From: Arcuatula senhousia
Taxonomy: Eukaryota > Mollusca > Bivalvia > Mytilida > Mytilidae
Direction of reading: 5' to 3'
Assembly (NCBI GenBank): GCA_963971305.1
Contig: OZ020304.1
Location: forward strand, 17,032,103-17,096,102
DNA: 64,000 nt
The notes beneath the pieces were generated by a model. It was not told the DNA's origin and ran no database searches. It saw nothing but the letters and a program-made list of their open reading frames with translations. Shown piece by piece: positions 9,651 through 22,724 of the stretch. A program made the translations under genes and the position numbers. How positions within the stretch are numbered: the stretch's first letter is position 1; every line of letters starts with the position of its first letter.

Positions 9651-11583
9651 GGTTTGTCGTTGTATTTAACTGGACTACTCTTTATTCTTTCTAGCCTGCA
9701 ATTTGTTGTACATTGTATATAGTTTGACCATTCTACAGTTTCTTCCAATTGATGATCGAGTTATTGATGATTTCATTGAAACAAAAAGGTTTTGACTTGA
9801 GGAAAAGTGTATGATACCGATGTGTCACCCCTTTTACAACGAAAAATAGCAGAACATGTTCTTTTTTTAAATCTTGATTTTCCTATTCTTGAATGATTTG
9901 AGTTAAGAAATATGATCATCAGCATCTCATAAAATGTTTCTATCAAGTTTGGTTTAAGGTTTAGATCAGATGTGATCTGAAATTATTGTTCATTTTTGCC
10001 GGACAATTGAAGCCTTTGGAAGAGGAAGTATCATCCGCATAGGTTAAACATAGTCATAATTTGACCTCTTAATTGTTTTTTGTTTTGTTTAACTGTTACG
10101 TGTATGTCTATGCTCTTCATATTAAAATGGTATTTGGCAACATCAACCTTTTGGCTAAAGGTCCTAGCCTCTGATCGGTCCAATAATAAAGGTTATAACA
10201 TAACTATCGAGCTGTGGTGTTCAATCTCAAATGCCCAAGAAGAAAATACGAAACAATACAGAGACACATCAGGGAACTTAAAGATCACGATGGTCCTGAC
10301 TTAGTACACAGGCATTTCCAGAGAAATGGTTGGTTCAACCAGGTTTTATGATACCAAGCCTTTCTCTTCCGTTGCGACCCGAGCGTACAGTGGTAACAGA
10401 AAACACAACACGGTTAAACGTTGTGAGACACACAAAATATAGAGATAGTAAGGTGATCATCTCAGAAAAACAAACAACCAAAACTAATAAACAATCACGA
10501 TCCATTTCATCTGACAATTTTATGTCCGCAATGGCTGATATCGAGGAAAAACTTTGTAAAGACTGTATCAGACGTATATCTAGTTAAAGGCGGTCAAGGA
10601 GACAACGGTGTTGGGTAAAAAGACATAAAATGACATATGTTCACCATATGCAGATGTTGTAATGGTTACTTAATTAATAGACGTATAAAGAGACGCAACT
10701 AGCAAACTTGGGTGACAATTTTGTGACATTTTGATTTTAAACAAGTTTGTCTGTTTCAAATGCATGTAAATCTGTTTACTTTATGTTTGCCACTGTGACA
10801 AGAACCGTGCCGGGGGCATACCATTTTACTTATGCACGTTTGTTCGTACGGAAATTTCTGTCAAGCATTTTTCGGAAACCATACATGAGAACTACTCATA
10901 TTTTAAATTTGGGTGGTTAAGTATGACAAACATTATTTTCTTAGAAATTTTAAGATCTGTCGATTTCTACGCCCTATTTATCGGCCGGCCGATATGTGAA
11001 TTAAATAAAATAAATTGCCTCGGGGTTTGTTTTCACAAACTGTGCAAGTAAATGTTTTAAAACTTGACAGGCTCTTCAGTATACTGAATTGTATGTACTA
11101 AGCGATTTCTGGAACTGTCCGACTTCAATTTCCCGTTTGTTACTCGCGTGCTGAGCCGATATGAAAATTGGTATACAAATTCCCGTTAAAATTTTCCCAG
11201 AAACCGCACAAGAGAATGATTTAAAATTTGGTTTTGAAGTTCAGTATAACAAACTATAGGTATTTAAAGGTATTTTTAGAGACCTTTTGGTTGTTTCTGA
11301 CTTCTACTTCATGTTTGACGCTGAACTTAGTATACCCCGCTTCCCTATGAAACGTAGATTTAAAAAAAAATCAACAGTAAATCTTAAATAAATTACTTTA
11401 CAACAAACATAGAAAAGAATTATTAATAATGTTTGTAAACAAGTTAGAATTCATAGGAGGATTAATTATGCGAATATTATAAAAAAAAAACATCAGCATT
11501 AACGCATAAACAAATTTAAATTTGTGTATCAGTCCACCTAAATATGTCGGCCAAAGTTTGTCGTTAGTCAAAAATTATCTTTA
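9651..11583. other. No gene seen; dispersed repeat fragments
   Basis: 10270-10440 is a copy of the family described at 4971-5355 (GGTCCTGACTTAGTACACAG, AACCAGGTTTTATGATACCA). 10790-11350 is a loose repeat of ~200-bp units (AAATTTCTG..TTTTCGGAAACCATACATGAG, later ATTTTCCCAGAAACCGCACAAGAG). Nothing else is recognised. Confidence 0.5.
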
Positions 11584-11880
11584 TAAGGTAGCAACTATTT
11601 GATTTTAATGGGGGGGGGGGGGGGTGGGCTATGGATATTTTCTTCCTGTCTTTTTATTTTCGGGAAAAAAGACTAGCCTATTTTTTATGTGCGGTAGCAC
11701 GCGCATTTTTTGTTTTATTTTCTATCTTTTATATTTTTTTTTAGCAAAAAATACCATCCTGCCTTTTTTAATTCAAAGCACTGTCCTGCCATTTTATTTC
11801 TGGACGTTTGCCATCCTGCCTTTTTATTTCAAAGTTCACCATAGCCCCTCCCTTTTAACAATCAAATGATCGCTCCCTAA
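11584..11880. mobile_element. ~0.3-kb TIR element, copy 1
   Basis: The left end is TAAGGTAGCAACTATTTGAT. The right end, read in reverse complement, is TTAGGGAGCGATCATTTGAT. The interior has a run of 15 G (11610-11624) and CATCCTGCCTTTTTA lines. A second copy is at 24000-24280. It is non-autonomous. No clear target-site duplication was found. Confidence 0.6.
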
Positions 11881-13540
11881 CCAGCCAAAGATTATTTTTT
11901 CTGGGAAGTTATATTTTCATATACTGTGTTCATATGTTAGAATAAAATCAAATATGAAATCTTGTTGAAATTTGGTTTTGTAACCAAATAAATTAATCTA
12001 AGCAAAAGAGACTAAATAACAAAAATGATGTTCTACTCTCTACCTGAGTTTTAATTAGAATACTACTTAAACTTTAAAAGTTCAAAGATTATAAATCACT
12101 TTAAAAAGCATATTTTTCCATCGATGACACATAACATTCATATAATACTTTCATGTCCTAAGTATGTCCTAACCAAAGTCGTGGTATTTTTATGCTATTT
12201 GTTTTTTATGTCAAGAAGGGGGTCTTTTATCGACACTTTAGGATTTGGCTTGAATCATATGTAGTTTATTTTCAATCTAAGGCAAATTGCAAAACAGTGA
12301 GCAGCGACCGCTGGTCACATTGAAGGCTACTGGTTGTTGTTCGTTGTTGATGTTTAAATCGTTGTCAATGTTGAAGCTGTGTCGCGTACACTTATTCCAC
12401 ATCTCATTGTCTTTTATGGATGTGCGGTGAACAATGGATAGATAATTTCGCCTCTTTAATCTATTTATACATGTATATGCATGTATTTTGTCGATAGCCT
12501 AATTCATCGGTGCTGACAAAGTTTTATATTCCTTTTGATATATTATATTCTATTGTTGTCTCTCACCCAAAGTTTTGTTGTCTTTTACTATTCATAGTTA
12601 TGCGTGAAATGTAAAAGTATTAGAACAGGTCTTTGATTTTTTTTATACTGCGCTTTTCCATATTGACCAGTTTGTTCGCATTGACCTGTGTGCCTTTCGT
12701 AAAGTATTCTTTAATAGCAACTTCGTTCTGTTATTCCGGTATCTCGCTTATAATCTGAAAATAAGTTTTCAGTATTAAAAAAAAATATTAGTCTTGCTTG
12801 TGCTTTAATATTATCGGCTACCCCACAAACTCTTCACAAAGTTTTGCTACATTTCAACAGGTGTTTCTTTGTCGTGTTAACGTTATATACCCTCTTAAAA
12901 AAGAAACAGAACATACAAAAAAAATTGAAATTACATCACATAAAAAAGTCGTGCTTTCTATCATCAGACAGTTGTTGCAATATCAATAAGAATTTTGACT
13001 AAGTTGTTGCAAATTTAAAGGGGCCACTTTTTCTTTAGTTGCTAAAATTTGTTAAACTATTAGCAATTCGAGGGCGCATGCCATTAAGAATTTTGTCAAT
13101 CAGTTTGTTTGCAAGACAGCTTTCAAACTGCTATCCTCTGTTTCAAAAGAACGTTGCATGCAAGATTTCTTATTATCAGACATCACTCATTTTCCCTTTT
13201 AAAATGTACAATTATAACGTAAAAATGCCGTTTTTGTCTTCTGAGACCTACCAGTTTGGCACCGTTTCCATACAATAAAATTTTATTGTAATATTTTGAA
13301 AAATATAATATTTTAGAGAACAATTATTTCTTAAGCCGAATATTAAGATTAAAACCATTTATCATATTAGGCATTAAATGAGATTTTCCTATGTCCAATG
13401 AACGTCGGTATAATTTTAGAGATATTGCAAAAATTAAATATGGCTGCCCGGTTTTCAAACTTAAGACACATTATTGTAGACAGGTTCCACTTCATTCATA
13501 GTAATATTTTTTTTTGCTGCTAAGCAACGGGTATTCCGGA
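11881..13540. other. No gene seen; one dispersed repeat
   Basis: 12214-12420 (AGAAGGGGGTCTTTTATCG ... GAGCAGCGACCGCTGGTCAC ... CGTACACTTATTCCACATCT) has an inverted counterpart at 34530-34725. The rest shows nothing recognisable. Confidence 0.5.
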
Positions 13541-13960
13541 GATGTCTCCTGAAAAAGCGTGTTTTACGTTACGGCTGTTATAAGTCGACATATCCACCGG
13601 GAAAATGGCTTGGAAATTTAAAAAAGGTTGCAACTAACATGAAACGAGTTATGTTGCTCAGAAATGAAGGCCCTCATAATTTTGGCAAAGAAATTGCTTG
13701 TATAATCGTTACTAAATGAAAATTTGTTGACTTAATTTTTTTAAAGGCGTGTTTTACGTAACGGCGATTTCTCGGAGAACATTCAATCTGGAAAGACGAG
13801 TTCGAGGCTAACACAAAAATGAGGCATGTTAATAGAATTAAAATGGTATATAAATGAATACTGTGACAAGTAGTTTTTTGCAAAATATCAGAAAAACCGT
13901 TAAAATGTGTTTTACGTTACTGTACATGTGTTTTACGTTACGGCTTGATGACGTCGCGCA
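13541..13960. repeat. Spaced GTGTTTTACGTTA repeats
   Basis: GTGTTTTACGTTACGGC or a close variant occurs at about 13558, 13748, 13905 and 13928. Between them are related blocks on freezing, mixed phrases such as ACATG/AAAATGAGGCATGTTA. I read this as a decayed tandem repeat of ~160-190 bp. No gene is seen. Confidence 0.5.
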
Positions 13961-14039
13961 TTGAAATTTTACAGTTGTTTTATAAGACGCCACGTCAAAG
14001 CCAGGCTAGGTTAAAGAATAATGCATTGTTTAGAAACGT

Positions 14040-14175
14040 ATATAACAGCTTCGGCCATTTTCAAAACAGCGACATTTTACCCTTTTTCAAAATAGCGATA
14101 TATCAAAATAGCGACAAAACATGCATCAAAACAGCGGCAATTAGTATAGTCGAAACAGCGACATTTACCTGTGCC
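14040..14175 (+). repeat. Short AAACAGCGACATTT repeats
   Basis: AAAACAGCGACATTTTACC, AAAATAGCGATATATC, AAAATAGCGACAAAAC, AAAACAGCGGCAATTAG and GAAACAGCGACATTTACC follow one another within 130 bp. Confidence 0.6.
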
Positions 14176-15229
14176 ATTTGTATATATACAGAAAGAAAAA
14201 ATGATCGGAAAGGGATTTTATTAAGTAGGTGTGCGCTTTCTTTTATGGATCTTCGATTGCGCAGTTAGGCTTGGCGCATGCGCAGATCCAATTTATTCAG
14301 ATGATAACCGATTTCCTTAAGATTAGAATTTTCAGAAGTTCTTTAAAAAGCATCGATGTTTCGTGTTATACGTTTGTTATGCTATTGGTAAGGCTTCTGA
14401 AGTACCCATTTGACTCTTGATGCACTTTTTAAAAATCCCTGAACCTTTTTTTCACACTGTTTGTAATTCATTGGAATGTTTTCAAGATATTCTTTTACAA
14501 AAATGGTATTTCAGACCAAGACAATGTTTTGGGACTGATTTCTTCCCTCGAAATAAATTAAAGGGGAATTCCCTTGTTCAAAACTCTTCCAACCGAAATG
14601 CCGTGTACGGGCGAATTTCACACCTAGTATTGAGCCTGCTGTTAACCACTAAAAGAGGCATTATCGTTTTGATAATTGTTGTAACAGAAAACGATTAACA
14701 CATGGTTTTTGAACCAAAAAGCTACTGTTTCAAGCATTGGTCACCAGAATTACTGGGCCTTCACTTTCAATATTTTTTTTTAAATTTAGATAAGCGCAAT
14801 CGCTATAGTGCACCCGACATTTTTAAACACTTAAGGTATTGGAGCAGAGTCTTCAATGTGTGTGAATATGAGAGCCAGAAGATCGTGCTCAGCGTTCTTT
14901 TTTGAAACCAGAAAGAGCACGGGTTAAGTCGTGACGCAAGCATTTAGTCTATATTACTACTATTGGCGCTACGTATCCGTCAGTTAGAACATGCGAGTTT
15001 TGCTTATGCCACACGTTATATTATTCTTCAATGCCCATACCAAATGTCACATTCGTACGACAATAACGATAAAGTACCCTCCTCGTTCTTGTGATATTGG
15101 ATGCTGTGATGAGATTACTGACGAGTGCTAGTGTAAATAGAACCAAGAAATTATTAGTATGAAAGAAAGGAATATGACAAACGAACCTATGGCTACAACT
15201 AATTGTTATATAAGATTAAATGAGTGCTT
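14176..15229. other. No feature recognised
   Basis: AT-rich sequence with short open frames that have no recognisable motif. One of them (14417-14698) begins MMHFLKIPEP but shows no family features and no splice context that I trust. Confidence 0.4.
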
Positions 15230-15627
15230 AGTAAGACTTAAACATTTGTTTTAACAGGAGACGACGACCGCCTCATAATTTATCTGGCGACCGCCACTTA
15301 GACTATGGCGGCGGCCCCTTTATTTATCTGGTGGTCACCTTATATTATAACACAATCGCCACTTAAGTAAATGGCCGCCACCACTTGTTATGTCCCAACA
15401 TCCACTTTATTTATTTTGCGGCTGCTATATAATAGGTGCCGGCCGCCAGATGCATTTAGAGGCAGATACCATAAATATTAAGTGGCGGCCGATAAAATAA
15501 TTAGTGACGACCGTAATATTATTTTTGTTGGCCGCAACATAATAAGTAACGACCGCAATATATGAAAGTGGCGGCCGCAATTTAATAAGCGGTGGAATCT
15601 TGTTAAAACAAATATTTTAGTCTTGCT
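15230..15627. mobile_element. ~400-bp foldback-like element with GGCGGCC arrays
   Basis: The inverted ends are AGTAAGACTTAAACATTTGT... (left, 15230-15260) and, in reverse complement, AGCAAGACTAAAATATTTGT... (right, 15597-15627), about 30 bp with few mismatches. The left half carries GACCGCCACTTA-type units, and the right half carries TAAGTGGCGGCC-type units at roughly 30-bp spacing, so the GC-rich arrays themselves are inverted around about 15440. No coding capacity and no clear target duplication. Confidence 0.65.
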
Positions 15628-17204
15628 TGGTACTACATGTAACAGGCTTCCATCAGATTAACTATTTGGGACAAAATACAACATGCCTTGGACTTTTACA
15701 CACAAAAAACCCGTTATGGTCGCTTACAATATAAAAATCATACAAAAGTCAAGGTATAGTGAGGTATGTCGTCTTGTTTTTTTCCTCTTTTCTTCTTGGA
15801 TATTAGGATTCATCATCCCAGTTCGGTAATTTTTGTTATTTCCTTTTTTAAAAGGTAAAATTAGCGTTTTTTATCATGACATTGGTCAGTTACTTGAGCT
15901 CTCAAAAAATTTCACTAAATATATATTAGGCACAAAAATAAACGATACCAAAATTATTAAACTGATCTTAAGGCTGACTTCTTAAACAAGTAACTACGCG
16001 GTTTTAAATAAAAACTACCAGTTTTATCATTTTAAGTTACAAAATTGAACAGTTTAAAAGTGGAAAAAACAATCGTATGATCTTTAAATAGCGTGATGAA
16101 AGAGCGATAGTGTGCTACTTTCAGAGTTTGCCTTGCTTGAGGGCCATTTTTGCAAAAGCACTTTCCTGGCTTCACACGCAGTGAAATTTTGCTTTCGCAC
16201 ATTTATTAAAATCATTTCAATATGTGGATCGTGTCTTTCTGGCACATATTCCATATTCTTTCGTTTTTAATACAGATATGATTTTCTTGTATTTGACGTT
16301 TCGACATTTTTCGTCCTCGACGTGTACTGGGATGATGTGTGTCAAAAGTGTAATATCAGGTTTGAAAAACAAACTTAGATTATAATGCAAAGAAACCTGT
16401 AAAATTTAATTTATCATTTTGCTCTGTTTTGAGGTTGACGTTGTATTCGATTTTCAGATTTTCCAGTTTCAGTTTTGATCGCCTTTTGGTTGTCTCATAT
16501 TGTAAAAAATGAAACATTTCATAATCAAGGTTAAAATTCTAACATTTCTTTCAAGATAATTTTCACTTTTTATTGTTAAAATTGACGTTATTTGACGGCA
16601 TTGAAAAATGTTGTTCACTTCAACTGAAGGATAAATTTTTCATTCTATTCATATAACAAATTGCAGTCAAACGGTTTCGTGGAACTATGTTAAAATTAAA
16701 AAGCCTTGGTATCGTTTCTTTTTGTGGCTTGTATATATGGCCCCTTATTGAAGTTATGGGCATTAAACGGCAGATTTTATCTTGAAACTTGAAAACTGTA
16801 CAAAACACAAAATATCAATCAAAGCTGTTAAAAACGGTATATTTGGTTTTGCTATATACATGTACTTGTATGCATATTTAAAGAAAAACTTTTAATCAGC
16901 ATTTAAAGCAAAACATTAGAAGGTCGAAAACCAACAAAAGAAACGAAAGAAAAACAATCGTTTCCAAAAAGCAAAAAGATAGAAGAAGCGATTACTTAGT
17001 ACATATATTTTCATCTAAAACTGATTATCGTTGTCAAGTATTTATCTCTTAAAAATAACACAGAGAAGATTCTCAATCTTTGTCTGATGTCCTGTGATTT
17101 TTGAAAAAAAAACCAAAGATCATCTGTAGCTAACAAAAAATCAAATATCTAACGAGAACATAGTTTAGATACACGTGTATTTTTTTCTATTTATAATTTT
17201 GCAT
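15628..17204. other. No gene seen
   Basis: 16215-16263 is an inverted copy of the GTGTGCCAGAAAGACACGAT repeat found at 5310-5350 and 8318-8360. Otherwise this is AT-rich sequence without recognised features. Confidence 0.5.
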
Positions 17205-17515
17205 CAAGGCGTTCAAAAAAAAAAAATTTGAAAAGGAAAATGAATAACGAAAAGGAAAATGGGTCATTTTCCCATTCAAAATCTAAAAAAAAGATAAAAA
17301 ATCGAAAAAAAAAATTTGAAGAAAAAAAATCGAAAAGGAAAATGAAAAACGAAAAGGAAAATGAATAACGAAAAGGAAAATGAGTCATTTTCCTATTCAA
17401 AATCGAAAAGAAAATGAAAAACGAAAAGAAAAATGAAAAACGAAAAGGAAAATGAAAAACGAAAAGGAAAATGGTTCATTTTCCTATTCGAAATCTAAAA
17501 AAAAAAAAAAAATCG

Positions 17516-17546
<31 letters not shown>

Positions 17547-18431
17547 GAAAAGGAAAATGAATAACGAAAAGGAAAATTGGGCCATTTTCCTATTCAAAAT
17601 CGAAAAGGAAGATGAAAAACGAAAAGGAAAATGAATAACGAAAAGGAAAATTAGTCATTTTCCTATTCAAAATCGAAAAGGAAAATGAAAAACGAAAAGG
17701 AAAATGGGTCATTTTCCTTTTCAAAATCTAAAAAAAATTTTAAAAAAATCGAAAAAAAAAATTGAAAAAAAAATTGAGAAGGAAAATGAATAACGAAAAG
17801 GAAAATGGATAACAAAAAGGAAAATGAGTCATTTTCCTATTCAAAATCGAAAAGGAAAATGAAAAACGAAAAGGAAAATGGGTATTTTCCTATTCAAAAT
17901 CTAAAAAAAAAAATCGAAAAAAAATTTTTTTGAAAAAAAAAAATTTGAAAAAAAAAATTTGAAAAGGAAAATGAATAACGAAAAGGAAAATGGGCCATTT
18001 TCCTATTCAAAATCGAAAAGGAAAATGAAAAAACGAAAAGGAAAATGAATAACGAAAAGGAAAATGAGTCATTTTCCTATTCAAAATCGAAAAGGAAAAT
18101 GAAAAACGAAAAGGAATGACCCATTCAAAATCGAAAAAAAAAATCGAAAACAAAAATTTTGAAAAAAAAATTTGAAAAGGAAAATGGGCCATTTTCCTAT
18201 TCAAAATCGAAAAGGAAGATGAAAAACGAAAAGGAAAATGAATAACGAAAAGGAAAATTAGTCATTTTCCTATTCAAAATCGAAAAGGAAAATGAAAAAC
18301 GAAAAGGAAAATGAATAACGAAAAGGAAAATAAGTCATTTTCCTATTCAAAATCGAAAAGGAAAATGAAAAACGAAAAGGAAAATTGTTCATTTTCCTAT
18401 TCAAAATCTAAAAAAAAAAAAAAAAAAAATC

Positions 18432-18464
<33 letters not shown>

Positions 18465-20213
18465 AAAAGGAAAATGAATAACGAAAAGGAAAATTGGGCC
18501 ATTTTCCTATTCAAAATCGAAAAGGAAGATGAAAAACGAAAAGGCAAATGAATAACGAAAAGGAAAATTAGTCATTTTCCTATTCAAAATCGAAAAGGAA
18601 AATGAAAAACGAAAAGGAAAATGGGTCATTTTCCTATTCAAAATCTAAAAAAAAATTAAAAAAAAATCGAAAAAAAAAATTTTGAAAAAAAAAATTGAAA
18701 AGGAAAATGAATAACGAAAAGGAAAATGGATAACAAAAGGGAAAATGAGTCATTTTCCTATTCAAAATCGAAAAGGAAAATGAAAAACGAAAAGGAAAAT
18801 AGGTATTTTCCTATTCAAAATCTTAAAAAAAAATCGAAAAAAAAATTTTTTGAAAAAAAAAATTTGAAAAAAAAAAATTGAAAAGGAAAATGAATAACGA
18901 AAAGGAAAATGAGCCATTTTCCTATTCAAAATCGAAAAGGAAAATAAAAAAACGAAAAGGAAAATGAATAACGAAAAGGAAAATGAGTCATTTTCCTATT
19001 CAAAATCGAAAAGGAAAATGAAAAACGAAAAGGAATGACCCATTCAGAATCGAAAAAAAAAAAAAATCGAAAAAAAAAATTTTGAAAAAAAAATTTGAAA
19101 AGGAAAATGAATAATGGGCCATTTTCCTATTCAAAATCGAAAAAGGAAGATGAAAAACGAAAAGGAAAATGAATAACGAAAAGGAAAATTAGTCATTTTC
19201 CTATTCAAAATCGAAAAGGAAAATGAAAAACGAAAAGGAAAATGGGTCATTTTCCTATTCAAAATCTAAAAAAAATTGTAAAAAAAATTTGGAAAAAAAA
19301 AATTTGAAAAAAAAAATTGAAAAGGAAAATGAATAACGAAAAGGAAAATGGGCCATTTTCCTATTCAAAATCGAAAAGGAAAATGAAAAACGAAAAGGAA
19401 AATGAATAACGAAAAGGAAAATGGGTCATTTTCCTATTCAAAATCGAAAAGGAAAATGAAAAACGAAAAGGAAAATGGGTCATTTTTCTATTCAAAATCG
19501 AAAAGGAAAATGAAAAACGAAAAGGAATGACCCATTCAAAATCGAAAAAAAAAATCGAAAAAAAAAATTTGAAAAAAAAAATTGAAAAGGAAAATGGGCC
19601 ATTTTCCTATTCAAAATCGAAAAGGTAAATGAAAAACGAAAAGGAAAATGAATAACGAAAAGGAAAATGGGTCATTTTCCTATTCAAAATCTAAAAAAAA
19701 AAAAATCGAAAAAAAAAATTTGAAAAAAAAAATTGAAAAGGAAAATGAATAACGAAAAGGAAAATGGGCCATTTTCCTATTCAAAATCGAAAAGGAAGAT
19801 GAAAAACGAAAAGGAAAATGAATAACGAAAATCGAAAAAGGAAAATGAAAAACGAAAAGGAAAATGGGTCATTTTCCTATTCAAAATCTAAAAAAAAAAT
19901 TTAAAAAATCGAAAAAAAAAATTTTGAAAAAAAAATTTGAAAAGGAAAATGAATAACGAAAAGGAAAATGGGCCATTTTCCTATTCAAAATCGAAAAGGA
20001 AAATGAAAAACGAAAAGGAAAATGAATAACGAAAAGGAAAATGAGTCATTTTCCTATTCAAAATCGAAAAGGAAAATGAAAAACGAAAAGGAAAATGAAT
20101 AACGAAAAGGAAAATGAGTCATTTTCCTATTCAAAATCGAAAAGGAAAATGAAAAACGAAAAGGAAAATGGGTCATTTTCCTATTCAAAATCTAAAAAAA
20201 AAAAAAAAAAATC

Positions 20214-20249
<36 letters not shown>

Positions 20250-22095
20250 AAAAGGAAAATGAATAACGAAAAGGAAAATTGGGCCATTTTCCTATTCAAA
20301 ATCGAAAAGGAAGATGAAAAACGAAAAGGAAAATGAATAACGAAAAGGAAAATTAGTCATTTTCCTATTCAAAATCGAAAAGGAAAATGAAAAACGAAAA
20401 GGAAAATGGGTCATTTTCCTATTCAAAATCTAAAAAAAAATTAAAAAAAAATCGAAAAAAAAAATTTTGGAAAAAAAAATTGAAAAGGAAAATGAATAAC
20501 GAAAAGGAAAATGGATAACAAAAGGGAAAATGAGTCATTTTTCTATTCAAAATCGAAAAGGAAAATGAAAAACGAAAAGGAAAATAGGTATTTTCCTATT
20601 CAAAATCTTTAAAAAAAATCGAAAAAAAAATTTTTTGAAAAAAAAAATTTGAAAAAAAAAATTTGAAAAGGAAAATGAATAACGAAAAGGAAAATGAGCC
20701 ATTTTCCTATTCAAAATCGAAAAGGAAAATAAAAAAACGAAAAGGAAAATGAATAACGAAAAGGAAAATGAGTCATTTTCCTATTCAAAATCGAAAAGGA
20801 AAATGAAAAACGAAAAGGAATGACCCATTCAGAATCGAAAAAAAAAAAAAAAATCGAAAAAAAAAATTTTGAAAAAAAAAATTGAAAAGGAAAATGAATA
20901 ATGGGCCATTTTCCTATTCAAAATCGAAAAAGGAAGATGAAAAACGAAAAGGAAAATGAATAACGAAAAGGAAAATTAGTCATTTTCCTATTCAAAATCG
21001 AAAAGGAAAATGAAAAACGAAAAGGAAAATGGGTCATTTTCCTATTCAAAATCTAAAAAAAATTTTAAAAAAAATTTGGAAAAAAAAAATTTGAAAAAAA
21101 AAATTGAAAAAGAAAATGAATAACGAAAAGGAAAATGGGCCATTTTCCTATTCAAAATCGAAAAGGAAAATGAAAAACGAAAAGGAAAATGAATAACGAA
21201 AAGGAAAATGGGTCATTTTCCTATTCAAAATCGAAAAGGAAAATGAAAAACGAAAAGGAAAATGGGTCATTTTTCTATTCAAAATCGAAAAGGAAAATGA
21301 AAAACGAAAAGGAATGACCCATTCAAAATCAAAAAAAAAAATCGAAAAAAAAAAATTGAAAAAAAAAATTGAAAAGGAAAATGGGCCATTTTCCTATTCA
21401 AAATCGAAAAGGTAAATGAAAAACGAAAAGGAAAATGAATAACGAAAAGGAAAATGGGTCATTTTCCTATTCAAAATCGAAAAGGAAAATGAAAAACGAA
21501 AAGGAAAATGGGTCATTTTCCTATTCAAAATCTAAAAAAAAAAAAAAAATCGAAAAAAAAAATTTGAAAAAAAAAATTGAAAAGGAAAATGAATAACGAA
21601 AAGGAAAATGGGCCATTTTCCTATTCAAAATCGAAAAGGAAGATGAAAAACGAAAAGGAAATTGAATAACGAAAATCGAAAAAGGAAAATGAAAAACGAA
21701 AAGGAAAATGGGTCATTTTCCTATTCAAAATCTAAAAAAAAAATTTAAAAAATCGAAAAAAAAAATTTTGAAAAAAAAATTTGAAAAGGAAAATGAATAA
21801 CGAAAAGGAAAATGGGCCATTTTCCTATTCAAAATCGAAAAGGAAAATGAAAAACGAAAAGGAAAATGAATAACGAAAAGGAAAATGAGTCATTTTCCTA
21901 TTCAAAATCGAAAAGGAAAATGAAAAACGAAAAGGAAAATGAATAACGAAAAGGAAAATGAGTCATTTTCCTATTCAAAATCGAAAAGGAAAATGAAAAA
22001 CGAAAAGGAAAATGGGTCATTTTCCTATTCAAAATCTAAAAAAAAAAAAAAATCGAAAAAAAAAATTTGAAAAACGAAAAACGAAAAGGAAAATC
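17205..22095. repeat. Degenerate tandem array with palindromic core (right arm, inverted)
   Basis: This is the reverse complement of the 1-2662 array. The units are GAAAAGGAAAATGAATAACG, GAAAAGGAAAATGGGCCATT and TTCCTATTCAAAATCG, with A/T homopolymer blocks (T runs at about 17518, 18434 and 20217). There is higher-order structure: rare variants such as GGATAACAAAAGGG (18728 and ~20513), GGAATGACCCATTCAGAATC (19032 and 20817) and GAATAATGGGCC (19110 and ~20897) recur about 1.78 kb apart, and earlier blocks recur at about 0.92 kb. So multi-unit blocks were duplicated after the basic unit had diverged. It is not coding. Confidence 0.93.
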
Positions 22096-22724
22096 ACTTG
22101 TGTTAGGTAGCTGACTAAAGGTTTTTCGATTCTGACATTTTGTTAGCGCTTAGCCCACAGAGCGACCAAGTGTGCGTATACTCTAGGTGGCTAAGATGCG
22201 GAAAACCTGACCGGAAACCATATTGGTGCACCGTGTTGGGAGAAAAATGTCACGTTCCTCGCACTATACATGAAGAGAACCCTGCTTCAGGTCTTTGTAA
22301 GAGTAAGACCCGTAGGAGTCTAAATTGTCCGCTCCTACTCATCACTTCTTTTACCAGTGGCAGTCAAAATTCTCGTTCCCGATTAGCTTTATGTCCCCCT
22401 TTCAACCACCTCATTAAACATTTGATCTTTATTACATCACCCGTTTCATGTTCATATCCTGGATATAGTCAAAATCGTACTGCTTGGGGGTAAATTTTTT
22501 TTATAAAGCAATAACTAACTTACTCATAATCATGTCATGTTCATTTTATCATCTTTTTCATATTCATAGCCTTTTTCTGTGGTTCTTCAAAATTTTCTAC
22601 TCCTTTGTCTCCCATCCCACCCCAATATTTCATTTATCATCATCATTGCATGTTCATTTTATCATCCTTCTTTAAGTTACCTATAAAGCGTTGCAGGGGC
22701 GTAAAACACCAACTCACTCACTCA
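22096..22724. other. Repeat-like region with an unassigned open frame
   Basis: An open frame (22140-22493, plus; TTG start) contains GLCKSKTRRSLNCPLLL and SSNSRSRLAL-like text, but it has no recognisable domain. The composition and the following GCAGGGGCGTAAAACACCAA and CTCACTCACTCA sequence suggest the 3' region of a dispersed element rather than a host gene. ATGTTCATTTTATCATC recurs at 22536, 22649 and 41455. Confidence 0.3.

Noticed and set aside
22140..22493. 117-codon plus-strand frame as a host gene
   Set aside because: It has a TTG start, no recognisable domain, a position against the array edge and a repeat-like downstream sequence. It is kept only as a low-confidence repeat region.
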